41,664 bases of DNA from Parabacteroides sp. (GTDB taxonomy: Bacteria > Bacteroidota > Bacteroidia > Bacteroidales > Tannerellaceae). The stretch covers positions 1-41,664 of the forward strand of contig JALFJR010000098.1 of the NCBI GenBank assembly GCA_022775005.1, in the 5' to 3' direction. This document shows positions 34,675 to 41,664 of this stretch, piece by piece. Both the position numbers and the translations under genes were made by a program. The notes below the pieces were generated by a model, which worked only from the letters and a program-made list of their open reading frames with translations, had not been told where the DNA came from and made no database searches. Each line of letters starts with the position of its first letter. Position 1 is the stretch's first letter.

Positions 34675-34800
34675 AACGTTGCCCTTAGTGTAAAAAAACG
34701 ATGGGCAATAAAAAGAAAAACATTGCCCGTAGTTTTAAATTTCTATGGGCAACGTTTTTCAAAACCATGGGCAACGAATTTTACGCCTATGGGCAACGTT
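34675..34800. repeat. Six-unit array of 16-base elements at exact 22-base pitch, mixed orientation
   Basis: Units start at 34675, 34697, 34719, 34741, 34763 and 34785, always 22 bases apart. The 16-base units read AACGTTGCCCTTAGTG (reverse), AACGATGGGCAATAAA, AACATTGCCCGTAGTT (reverse), TTCTATGGGCAACGTT, AACCATGGGCAACGAA and GCCTATGGGCAACGTT. The shared core is ATGGGCAAyG or its complement. The 6-base spacers are AT-rich (taaaaa, aagaaa, ttaaat, tttcaa, ttttac). The array fills the gap between convergent acr3 and miaB, and its last unit runs into the miaB stop codon at 34799-34801. Opposite-facing units could pair into hairpins, so termination in both directions is one possible role. Confidence 0.92.
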
Positions 34801-36172
34801 ATTTCACCACCTCACCGAACAGCGTAGCGGAGGAGGCTCTTGTGATCTTCACCTGGATAAACTGCCCGACATGGAAGTCCTGTTTATCGAAAATCACCAC
34901 CTTGTTCTGGCTGGTGCGCCCAAACAGTTGCTCTCGGGAACGTTTCGAGAAGCCTTCAATCAACACCTCAAAGGTCTTTCCAATGTCTCGACGGTTGCTC
35001 TCCTCCGACAATTGGTTTTGCAGATCGATCATTCCTTGCAGACGACGAATCTTCTCCTCTTCCGGCACATCATCCGGCAAATGTTTGGAGGCATAGGTGC
35101 CCGGGCGCTCGGAATACTTGAAAAGAAAAGCACTGTCATAACCTACCTCTCGCATCAACGAGAGGGTCTGCTCGTAATCCGCTTCCGTCTCGGAATGGAA
35201 ACCACAGAACAGGTCGGTCGAAATGGCACAGTCGGGCAAGATGCGACGAATCGCCGCAATGCGGTCTAAATACCAAGCACGGGTATATTTACGGTTCATC
35301 GCTTTCAAGATGCGGTCGCTACCCGACTGGGCTGGAAGATGAATCATCTTGCAGAGGTTATCATGGGCAGCAATCACCTCTAAGGTCTCGTCACTCATAT
35401 CTTTGGGATGCGACGTGGTGAAACGTACACGCATCTGCGGTGCCTCCTCCGCCACCAAGGCCAACAGACGGGGGAATGTGATCACCTCATCATCCCGCTC
35501 AAAGCGATACGAATTGACATTCTGCCCCAGCAGGGTTACCTCCTTAAAACCTTTGTCACGCATATCCCGAATCTCGTTCAAGATACTCTCCACATCTCGG
35601 CTACGCTCCCGTCCACGGGTATAGGGCACAATGCAATAGGTACAGAAGTTGTTGCACCCCCGCATGATCGACACGAAACCGGAGATATGCACACCGGGCA
35701 ACTTCAAGGGGATCACATCTTTATAGGTCTCCTGCGTAGAGAGCTCTACATTGATCGCCTTCTCTCCTCGCTCCACAGCACCCACTAAGTTGGGCAGGTC
35801 GAGGTAGGCATCCGGACCTACCACCAAGTCGGCATGGTGCACCTGAATCAACTCCTCCTTGACACGCTCGGCCATACAGCCCATCACACCGACAATCAAG
35901 TGTTTCTTCTTTTTACGCAACGATTGGAAGTATTGCAATCGCCCGTAAATCTTCTGCTCAGCGTTATCACGCACGGAGCAGGTGTTCACAAAGATCGCAT
36001 CGGCCTCCTCGATCTTTTCCGTCAACGCATAGCCATCCATCTGCATGATAGAGGCCACCACCTCGCTATCCGCCACATTCATCTGGCAACCATACGTCTC
36101 GATAAATAACTTTTTCTCAGCCTTCTCGGCAGCAGATTTTAAGTCTGCGCCCTGATTTTCTGCTGTTGTCAT
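34799..36172 (-). CDS. miaB: tRNA-2-methylthio-N6-dimethylallyladenosine synthase
   Basis: This 457-residue radical-SAM methylthiotransferase modifies A37 of tRNAs reading UNN codons. The N-terminal UPF0004 cluster cysteines are Cys29 (YGCQMN), Cys65 (NTCSVRDNAEQ) and Cys99 (GCMAE). The radical-SAM triad is Cys173, Cys177 and Cys180 (RGCNNFCTYC), followed by YTRGRERSR. A C-terminal TRAM domain (about 395-455) ends the protein. The MiaB motifs TRGRERSR and VRDNAEQ separate it from RimO. A -7 element (36216-36223) lies 44 bases upstream. Its stop codon is part of the last repeat unit of the 22-base array. Confidence 0.97.
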   Translation of the reverse strand: MTTAENQGADLKSAAEKAEKKLFIETYGCQMNVADSEVVASIMQMDGYALTEKIEEADAIFVNTCSVRDNAEQKIYGRLQYFQSLRKKKKHLIVGVMGCMAERVKEELIQVHHADLVVGPDAYLDLPNLVGAVERGEKAINVELSTQETYKDVIPLKLPGVHISGFVSIMRGCNNFCTYCIVPYTRGRERSRDVESILNEIRDMRDKGFKEVTLLGQNVNSYRFERDDEVITFPRLLALVAEEAPQMRVRFTTSHPKDMSDETLEVIAAHDNLCKMIHLPAQSGSDRILKAMNRKYTRAWYLDRIAAIRRILPDCAISTDLFCGFHSETEADYEQTLSLMREVGYDSAFLFKYSERPGTYASKHLPDDVPEEEKIRRLQGMIDLQNQLSEESNRRDIGKTFEVLIEGFSKRSREQLFGRTSQNKVVIFDKQDFHVGQFIQVKITRASSATLFGEVVK

Positions 36173-36204
36173 GCTAAATTGTTTTAGTTTTCCACTATTC
36201 TGCT

Positions 36205-36223
36205 TAAATTTGGGGCAAAAATA
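36205..36223. promoter_or_regulatory. Back-to-back -7 elements for miaB (minus) and the small membrane protein (plus)
   Basis: TAAATTTG at 36205-36212 on the plus strand precedes the ATG at 36232. CAAAAATA at 36216-36223 is TATTTTTG on the minus strand for miaB. Only 3 bases lie between the two elements, so the polymerase footprints overlap fully. Confidence 0.55.
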
Positions 36224-36231
36224 CGCAAATT

Positions 36232-36639
36232 ATGGATAGCATCGGAGATTGGCTTTACATTGTTTTCTTGGTTATTGCCGGAATCAGCAGTATGCTCAAT
36301 GCGGCCAAGAAGAAAAAGGAGGAGCAAAACGCACCGCAAGAGGAGCAAGTTCCACAGCCTCGCATGGAAAAGCGACAGGCCCGACGAACGAAGCGTTCCG
36401 CCAGACCTATGCCGTCGCAACAACCGATACCTGTCTATGCCGCAGAACAGGACCACACAGCCTCACCGACAGCCAATCCCTTCTTGACAGCGGAACAGGA
36501 AACCCCTGAGCACCTGATCACTGAGACAACGCCCCCCGTCGTGGAGGAGCCTGAGACGAGCGCACTCCCCTCATTCGACGATCGGGAAGAGTTGCGCAAA
36601 GCCATCCTTTATGCGGAGATCCTGCAACGAAAAGTATGA
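36232..36639 (+). CDS. Small membrane-anchored protein of unknown function
   Basis: The 135-residue product has one N-terminal membrane segment (about residues 6-24, DWLYIVFLVIAGISSML). A highly charged, proline-rich cytoplasmic linker follows (Lys/Glu-rich 25-60, acidic and Pro-rich 75-118), then a short helix at the end (DDREELRKAILYAEILQRKV). The conserved-looking last 20 residues suggest a docking motif. I recognise the general type in Bacteroidales but no named function. It is divergent from miaB and is followed about 100 bases later by the CoA-transferase, which has its own promoter. Confidence 0.8.
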   Translation: MDSIGDWLYIVFLVIAGISSMLNAAKKKKEEQNAPQEEQVPQPRMEKRQARRTKRSARPMPSQQPIPVYAAEQDHTASPTANPFLTAEQETPEHLITETTPPVVEEPETSALPSFDDREELRKAILYAEILQRKV

Positions 36640-36678
36640 ATTTCGGCATCCTATATCGTCCAATCAGCGGATTTTTTG

Positions 36679-36686
36679 TAAGTTTG
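36679..36686 (+). promoter_or_regulatory. -7 promoter element of the CoA-transferase gene
   Basis: TAAGTTTG matches TAnnTTTG, 56 bases before the ATG at 36743, giving a leader of about 50 bases. Confidence 0.6.
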
Positions 36687-36742
36687 CGTCGCATAAAAAC
36701 AAGCAAGTGATTTATACCAAAAAAACATAAATACTAATTATC

Positions 36743-38239
36743 ATGGCATTAAAATTCATTACAGCTGAAGAGGCTGCGTCGTACGTTCATAACGACGACA
36801 ACGTAGGTTTCAGTGGTTTTACACCCGCCGGATGTCCGAAAGTAGTCCCTGGAGCAATCGCTCAAAAGGCAGAAGAAGAGCACAAAAAGGGTAATCCCTT
36901 CAAGATCGGCATGTTCACCGGTGCCTCCACCGGCGATAAGTTGGATGGTGTGTTAGCACGTGCGAATGCTATCAAGTTCCGTACGCCCTATCAATCCAGC
37001 AAGGACTTGCGTGCAGCGATCAACGCTGGCCAGGCTCCCTATTTCGATATGCACCTCTCTGAGTTGGCACAAGATTTGCGTTATGGCTTCTTAGGAAAGA
37101 TTGATGTAGCGATTGTAGAGGCTGCCGACGTCACTGAGGATGGCGAGATCGTTCCGACCTCTGGTGTAGGTATCCTGCCGACTATCTGCCGTATGGCGGA
37201 TCGCATCATCGTCGAGCTGAACTGCCGTCACCCGAAAGAAATTCGCGGTATGCACGATATCTATGAGCCAGCTGATCCTCCTTACCGTCGTGAAATTCCT
37301 ATCTACACACCGTCTGACCGTATCGGTTCTGACTGCGTGAAGGTTGATCCGGCTAAGATCGTCGGTGTTGTCAAGACGGACGAGCCGAACGAGGGTAAAC
37401 CGTTCGCTCCGCTGGATGACGTAACGTTGGCTATCGGTAAGAACGTAGCCGACTTCTTGGTAGGTGAGATCCGTGCGGGTCGTCTGCCGAAGGAGTTCGT
37501 TCCGTTGCAGAGTGGTGTAGGAAATGTGGCTAACGCCGTTTTAGGTTGCATGGGCGAGAACGAGGAGATCCCCGCATTCAATGTCTATACCGAGGTGATC
37601 CAGGATGCCGTGATCGGCTTGATGAAGCAGGGTCGTGTGAAATTCGCCAGCGGTTGCTCTCTCTCTGTCAGCAACGAGGTGATCCGTGAGATCTATGGCA
37701 ACTTGGCCTTCTTCAAGGATAAGTTGTTACTCCGTCCGCAGGAGATCTCTAACAACCCGGAGGTTGCCCGTCGTTTAGGTTTGATCGCCATCAACACCGC
37801 TTTGGAGGCTGACATCTTCGGTAACATCAACTCTACACATGTGAGTGGTACGCGCATGATGAATGGTATTGGTGGTTCAGGTGACTTCACGCGTTCCGCT
37901 ATGCTCTCTATCTTCACGACACCTTCTACAGCGAAGGAGGGTAAGATCAGCGCATTCGTTCCGATGGTTTCTCACCTCGATCACAGCGAGCACTCCGTGA
38001 AGATCATCATCACCGAGTATGGTGTAGCTGATTTGCGTGGCAAGTCACCGATCCAGCGTGCACGTTGCATCATCGACAACTGCGTTCACCCGGATTACCG
38101 TCCGTTGTTAAACGAGTACTTGGCGATGGGCATCAAGGGTCATACCCAGCAAAACTTGAAGTGCTGCTTCGCTTTCCACGAGGAGTTGGCCGCTTCAGGC
38201 GATATGCACAATGTAGATTGGAGCAAGTACAATAAATAA
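36743..38239 (+). CDS. Acetyl-CoA hydrolase/transferase-family CoA-transferase (succinate or propionate CoA-transfer)
   Basis: The 498-residue protein is a class I CoA-transferase like Cat1/AarC/ScpC. The likely catalytic glutamate is E284 in YTEVIQD, and the oxyanion-forming glycine motif is GGSGDF (377-382). The N-terminus has FSGFTPAGCPKVVP and GMFTGASTGD. The family moves CoA between acyl-CoA and acetate or succinate. In Bacteroidales such enzymes can release propionate or acetate while regenerating succinyl-CoA, but the substrate pair is inferred. Strong codon bias (CGT, GGT) fits high expression. It is a single-gene unit with its own promoter and a strong terminator. Confidence 0.92.
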   Translation: MALKFITAEEAASYVHNDDNVGFSGFTPAGCPKVVPGAIAQKAEEEHKKGNPFKIGMFTGASTGDKLDGVLARANAIKFRTPYQSSKDLRAAINAGQAPYFDMHLSELAQDLRYGFLGKIDVAIVEAADVTEDGEIVPTSGVGILPTICRMADRIIVELNCRHPKEIRGMHDIYEPADPPYRREIPIYTPSDRIGSDCVKVDPAKIVGVVKTDEPNEGKPFAPLDDVTLAIGKNVADFLVGEIRAGRLPKEFVPLQSGVGNVANAVLGCMGENEEIPAFNVYTEVIQDAVIGLMKQGRVKFASGCSLSVSNEVIREIYGNLAFFKDKLLLRPQEISNNPEVARRLGLIAINTALEADIFGNINSTHVSGTRMMNGIGGSGDFTRSAMLSIFTTPSTAKEGKISAFVPMVSHLDHSEHSVKIIITEYGVADLRGKSPIQRARCIIDNCVHPDYRPLLNEYLAMGIKGHTQQNLKCCFAFHEELAASGDMHNVDWSKYNK

Positions 38240-38258
38240 TAGCTGTATCCATCATAAG

Positions 38259-38286
38259 AAAAGGGAGGTCAAAAGCCTCCCTTTTT
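38259..38286. terminator. Bidirectional terminator between the CoA-transferase and 7TM-HD genes
   Basis: AAAAGGGAGG (38259-38268) pairs perfectly with CCTCCCTTTT (38276-38285) around a 7-base loop. Its A-rich and T-rich flanks allow use on both strands. Confidence 0.9.
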
Positions 38287-38301
38287 CTTTGCTGTCCCTC
38301 C

Positions 38302-40332
38302 TTATTTCTTGAGATCCGGATAGCTGATACGCGTATGATACATCGTCTTTAACTTTTCAATAAACACCGCTTTCACCTCCTCAATATCCTTAAATGTCAA
38401 CGGAGCATTACGCATCAAGCCATCAGCAATTTGACTGTCGATGATACGATTAACTAATCCCACAATATTCTCTTCTGTATGCTCTTTCAAGCTGCGCGAT
38501 GCCGCCTCTACGGAATCAGCCATCATCAAGATAGCCGTCTCTTTGGTGAAGGGATTCGGCCCCGGATAGGTGAAGAGTTGATCATCTATGGGTTGATCCG
38601 GATACTTATTCCGATAAGAATTATAAAAATACTTGGTCTTTCCCCGTCCATGATGGGTACGGATGAAGTTGGTCACCGCTTTTGGCAAACCCTCCTTCTC
38701 TGCCATCTTCATTCCCTCCGTCACATGACCAATGATAATCTGTGCGCTCTGATCGAATGAGAGCTGACTGTGAGGATTTATATTCGTCTGGTTTTCAGTA
38801 AAGAAAATTGGATTCCACATCTTACCAATATCATGATAGAGCGCACCGGTACGCACTAACTGCGCATCGGCACCAATCTTAGCCGCTGCCTCCGAAGCCA
38901 GGATCGAGACTTGCAACGAGTGTTGGAAAGTGCCCGGACAGGTCTCACTCAATTTCTTCAGCAACGGACGGTTGATGTTGGAAAGCTCCACCAACGTGAT
39001 GCTGGATACATAGCCGAAGGTCTTCTCCAGCATATAAACCAACACGTAGGTAAACATTAAGAGGATAAAGTTAATGCCGAAATAGAGCATCATCAGCCAA
39101 TTGATCTTCTGCAAGCTGGCCTCCTGGAAAAGCACCAAACTGAGGTAACTGATCACGTAAGCCATAAATATAAAGAAAGCACTGCGGATCAACTGTGAAC
39201 GTTCGCTCAACTCTTTCAAGCTAAAGGTGACCACCATGCCCGCGACAATCTGCAACAAGAGGAACTCATGCGGGAAAGGCACCATCAGCGAACAGATCAG
39301 CACGATGATCAGATGGATGAAAAGCGCCGTACGGGAGTCGAAGAAGGTACGTACCACAATGGGCACAATAGCATAAGGAATGATATAGACATTGAACAAG
39401 CCCATGCTGACACACAACTCCGTCAAGACACAGCAAACAAAGATACACAACACCATGAACAAATTGTTGCGCCGATTATAGAAGATCTTCAGCCGGAAAG
39501 ACCAAAGATAGGTCCAGAAACAAAACATGAGGCCAAACACCAACACAAACTGTCCCGCCAAGATAATGCCCTGCGTCTGCGATCCGCCACTCTTCTGCTC
39601 GTGCACGATCTTCAAGGAGCGCAAAACATTATAGGTATGATTGTCGATGATCTCACCCCGATCGACGATGCGCTCACCGGCTTGCACCATGCCACTGGCG
39701 ATAGGCACGCTCTGCAAAAGCGTGTTCTTCACCTTTTCCGACATATCCGCATCGTAGGTCACATTCTCTATCAAGTAATCGTTGATGTCGCACGACTGCA
39801 ACTTCGCCCGATCCAACGAGGCCGGACAATTATTAATAATGAACTCATAAGCGGTACGCACGGTAAACAAATCGCTGACATAACGAGGCTGCGCCACCGC
39901 ATTCTCTCTGACATTGATGCGCTGACGTTCCTCTTTGCGCAACTGATCCAAATCTTGGGTAGCAATGATACCATTTCCATACAGCTCATGCAAACTCTTC
40001 TCGACATATTGCATGTAAGCACTCGATACTTTACCCCGCAACTTCTGATTATAATTGTTACGTAGCCGTTCCACTTCATTAGTAATTACCTCTGTATTTA
40101 GCCGGTAATAGGGTTCAAACGTACGCAACACACTATCTCGTTCGCTCTCCACCTCCTGATCCGTCTTATAGATCGGGAAATCGCTTGGAGCAGTCAACAA
40201 GCCATAGCGCCACGGCTTTCCCTCATAGAATTGATACCTGAACTTTCCTTCCCGCGGGAAGAAATAAGCGATAAGTAACGCAGCCACAACAAAATAGGCC
40301 GCCATTGGTATGTCTATATTCTTCTTTCCCAT
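38302..40332 (-). CDS. 7TM-HD family membrane phosphohydrolase (PgpH-like)
   Basis: The 676-residue product has an N-terminal membrane segment (about 8-28), an extracytoplasmic 7TMR-HDED-like domain (about 40-260), seven closely spaced membrane segments (about 265-450) and a cytoplasmic HD domain. The HD domain shows [31 protein letters not shown] with His500-Asp501, and [12 protein letters not shown]. In Listeria the homologue PgpH degrades cyclic di-AMP, so a nucleotide-signal phosphodiesterase role is likely but inferred. I chose the ATG at 40332, preceded by GGAGAG, because longer starts at 40344 and 40365 sit at or before the probable -7 element (40353-40360). It converges with the CoA-transferase. 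Confidence 0.92.
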   Translation of the reverse strand: MGKKNIDIPMAAYFVVAALLIAYFFPREGKFRYQFYEGKPWRYGLLTAPSDFPIYKTDQEVESERDSVLRTFEPYYRLNTEVITNEVERLRNNYNQKLRGKVSSAYMQYVEKSLHELYGNGIIATQDLDQLRKEERQRINVRENAVAQPRYVSDLFTVRTAYEFIINNCPASLDRAKLQSCDINDYLIENVTYDADMSEKVKNTLLQSVPIASGMVQAGERIVDRGEIIDNHTYNVLRSLKIVHEQKSGGSQTQGIILAGQFVLVFGLMFCFWTYLWSFRLKIFYNRRNNLFMVLCIFVCCVLTELCVSMGLFNVYIIPYAIVPIVVRTFFDSRTALFIHLIIVLICSLMVPFPHEFLLLQIVAGMVVTFSLKELSERSQLIRSAFFIFMAYVISYLSLVLFQEASLQKINWLMMLYFGINFILLMFTYVLVYMLEKTFGYVSSITLVELSNINRPLLKKLSETCPGTFQHSLQVSILASEAAAKIGADAQLVRTGALYHDIGKMWNPIFFTENQTNINPHSQLSFDQSAQIIIGHVTEGMKMAEKEGLPKAVTNFIRTHHGRGKTKYFYNSYRNKYPDQPIDDQLFTYPGPNPFTKETAILMMADSVEAASRSLKEHTEENIVGLVNRIIDSQIADGLMRNAPLTFKDIEEVKAVFIEKLKTMYHTRISYPDLKK

Positions 40333-40352
40333 AGATCTCTCCATTTGGAGCC

Positions 40353-40401
40353 GAAATATACGCAAAAAAGTTCACGAACCGGAAAAAAAGCGGTACTTTT
40401 G
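40353..40401. promoter_or_regulatory. Divergent -7 elements for the 7TM-HD gene (minus) and gltX (plus)
   Basis: TATATTTC on the minus strand (40353-40360) differs from TAnnTTTG at the last base and lies 20 bases before the chosen 7TM-HD start. TACTTTTG on the plus strand (40394-40401) matches fully and lies 24 bases before gltX. Confidence 0.5.
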
Positions 40402-40425
40402 CCGCAATATTTGAAACTTTATAGC

Positions 40426-41664
40426 ATGATGACAGAAAGAAGAGTTAGAGTACGCTTCGCCCCCAGCCCTACGGGAGCGCTCCATATTGGAGGTGTTCGT
40501 ACAGCTTTATACAACTATTTGTTTGCGAAACAACATGGTGGAGACTTGATTCTTCGCATTGAAGATACCGACTCTGGTCGTTTCGTCCCCGGAGCAGAAG
40601 ATTACATCATCGAGGCATTGACTTGGCTCGGCATCAAGTTCGATGAGGGTGTCAGCTTTGGAGGCAACTATGGTCCCTACCGCCAAAGTGAGCGTCGTGA
40701 GATCTACAAGCAATATGTAGATCAACTACTTGCCGACGGGCACGCCTATATTGCTTTCGATACGCCAGCTGAACTGGAAGCCAAACGCAAGGAGATTGCC
40801 AACTTCCAGTACGACGCCTCTACCCGTATGCAGATGCGTAACTCTCTCACGCTGCCCGCTGAAGAGGTACAGCAGTTGATTGCCGACGGCCAACAGTACG
40901 TGGTACGCGCCAAGATCGAACCCAACGAAGACATTCATGTGCACGACTTGATCCGTGGTGAGGTAGTCATCAACTCCTCTATCTTAGATGATAAAGTATT
41001 ATATAAATCAGCAGACCAACTGCCCACCTACCACTTGGCCAACATCGTGGATGACCATTTGATGGAGGTGACACACGTGATTCGTGGTGAGGAGTGGTTG
41101 CCCAGTGCACCGTTACACGTATTGCTTTATCGCTTCTTTGGCTGGGAAGAGACTATGCCACAATTCGCTCACCTCTCCCTGCTCTTGAAGCCGGAAGGCA
41201 ATGGCAAACTGAGCAAACGCGATGGCGATCGCTTAGGCTTCCCCGTATTCCCCTTGGAGTGGCACGATCCAAAGACAGGCGATGTCTCTTCGGGGTATCG
41301 CGAGAGCGGCTACTTCCCCGAGGCAGTGATCAACTTCTTGGCGCTTTTAGGTTGGAATCCGGGGAACGATCAAGAGGTAATGAGCATGGACGACCTGATT
41401 CGCCTGTTCGACCTCTCTCGTTGCAGCAAGAGTGGAGCTCGTTTCGACTATGAGAAGGGCAAATGGTTCAACCACCACTACCTGTTGGAGAAGAGCAACA
41501 CCGAAATCGCAGATCTCTTCTTGCCGATCGTGGAGAGCCACGGCATTCAGACCACACACGCTTACGTAGAGAAGGTGGTCGGGATGATGAAAGGCCGTGT
41601 CAATTTCGTGAAGGAGTTGTGGGATCTCTGTTCCTTCTTCTTTGTCGCTCCAACGGAGTATGAC
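40426..41664 (+). CDS. gltX: Glutamyl-tRNA synthetase (3' part cut off by window edge)
   Basis: 413 codons are visible and the frame is open at the window end; a full enzyme is about 500 residues. It is a class I synthetase with [20 protein letters not shown] (HIGH-like motif at 20-23) and KLSKR at 261-265 (KMSKS-like), and the GluRS features RIEDTDSGR and [20 protein letters not shown]. It charges tRNA-Glu with glutamate. The missing part is the anticodon-binding domain. Tandem ATGs at 40426 and 40429 are both possible. Confidence 0.97.
   Translation, partial: MMTERRVRVRFAPSPTGALHIGGVRTALYNYLFAKQHGGDLILRIEDTDSGRFVPGAEDYIIEALTWLGIKFDEGVSFGGNYGPYRQSERREIYKQYVDQLLADGHAYIAFDTPAELEAKRKEIANFQYDASTRMQMRNSLTLPAEEVQQLIADGQQYVVRAKIEPNEDIHVHDLIRGEVVINSSILDDKVLYKSADQLPTYHLANIVDDHLMEVTHVIRGEEWLPSAPLHVLLYRFFGWEETMPQFAHLSLLLKPEGNGKLSKRDGDRLGFPVFPLEWHDPKTGDVSSGYRESGYFPEAVINFLALLGWNPGNDQEVMSMDDLIRLFDLSRCSKSGARFDYEKGKWFNHHYLLEKSNTEIADLFLPIVESHGIQTTHAYVEKVVGMMKGRVNFVKELWDLCSFFFVAPTEYD

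Noticed and set aside
34675-34800. CRISPR array
   Set aside because: Units are 16 bases with 6-base spacers and mixed orientation; CRISPR repeats are longer, same-oriented and separated by spacers of about 30 bases. No cas genes are present.

Overview
The window looks like chromosomal DNA from Bacteroidota, order Bacteroidales. A Parabacteroides-like member of the Tannerellaceae is my best guess, but the genus is inferred. The signs are a SusC/SusD outer-membrane pair, a Tat-exported DUF4434-type lipoprotein, a propionate/succinate-type CoA-transferase, a 7TM-HD phosphohydrolase, and many copies of the Bacteroidetes -7 promoter element (TAnnTTTG) just upstream of genes on both strands. I saw no rRNA, tRNA, insertion sequence, integrase or CRISPR array.

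Layout. (1) 1-5430, minus strand: a nutrient-uptake locus of susC, a susD gene split by a frameshift, and a Tat lipoprotein cut by the window edge. (2) 6030-17794: an AT-rich exopolysaccharide locus in three blocks. A minus-strand O-acetylation block (MBOAT, membrane SGNH protein, CE2-like esterase) is divergent from a plus-strand block (Wzy-like polymerase, LicD, SGNH lipoprotein). That block converges, with a 13-base gap, on a minus-strand operon reading Wza-like, Wzz-like, hexapeptide acyltransferase, GT4 and WecG/TagA. Together these genes would polymerise, chain-length-control, export and decorate a surface glycan. No flippase, initiating sugar-phosphate transferase or sugar-nucleotide gene is present, so the rest must be encoded elsewhere. 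(3) 17972-30792: housekeeping genes (CvfB-like, lepA, a TPR protein, tsaB, yicC-gmk-nadD, lysS-gpsA-pgi, a HAD phosphatase). (4) 31114-34664: an arsenic resistance operon, arsD-arsA-arsC-acr3, with operator-like inverted repeats upstream but no local arsR. (5) 34799-41664: miaB, a small membrane protein, a CoA-transferase, a 7TM-HD protein and the start of gltX.

The most unusual signal is three intergenic arrays of short, dyad-like units repeated with a pitch of about two DNA helical turns: 481-659 (mostly 23 bases, one 18-base unit), 5897-5956 (22 bases, three units) and 34675-34800 (22 bases, six units in mixed orientation). Unit sequences differ between arrays, but the architecture is shared: a roughly 16-base imperfect palindrome, then a 6-7 base spacer, placed after a stop codon. 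I know of no named element matching this. They are iteron-like in pitch, but no replication gene is nearby.
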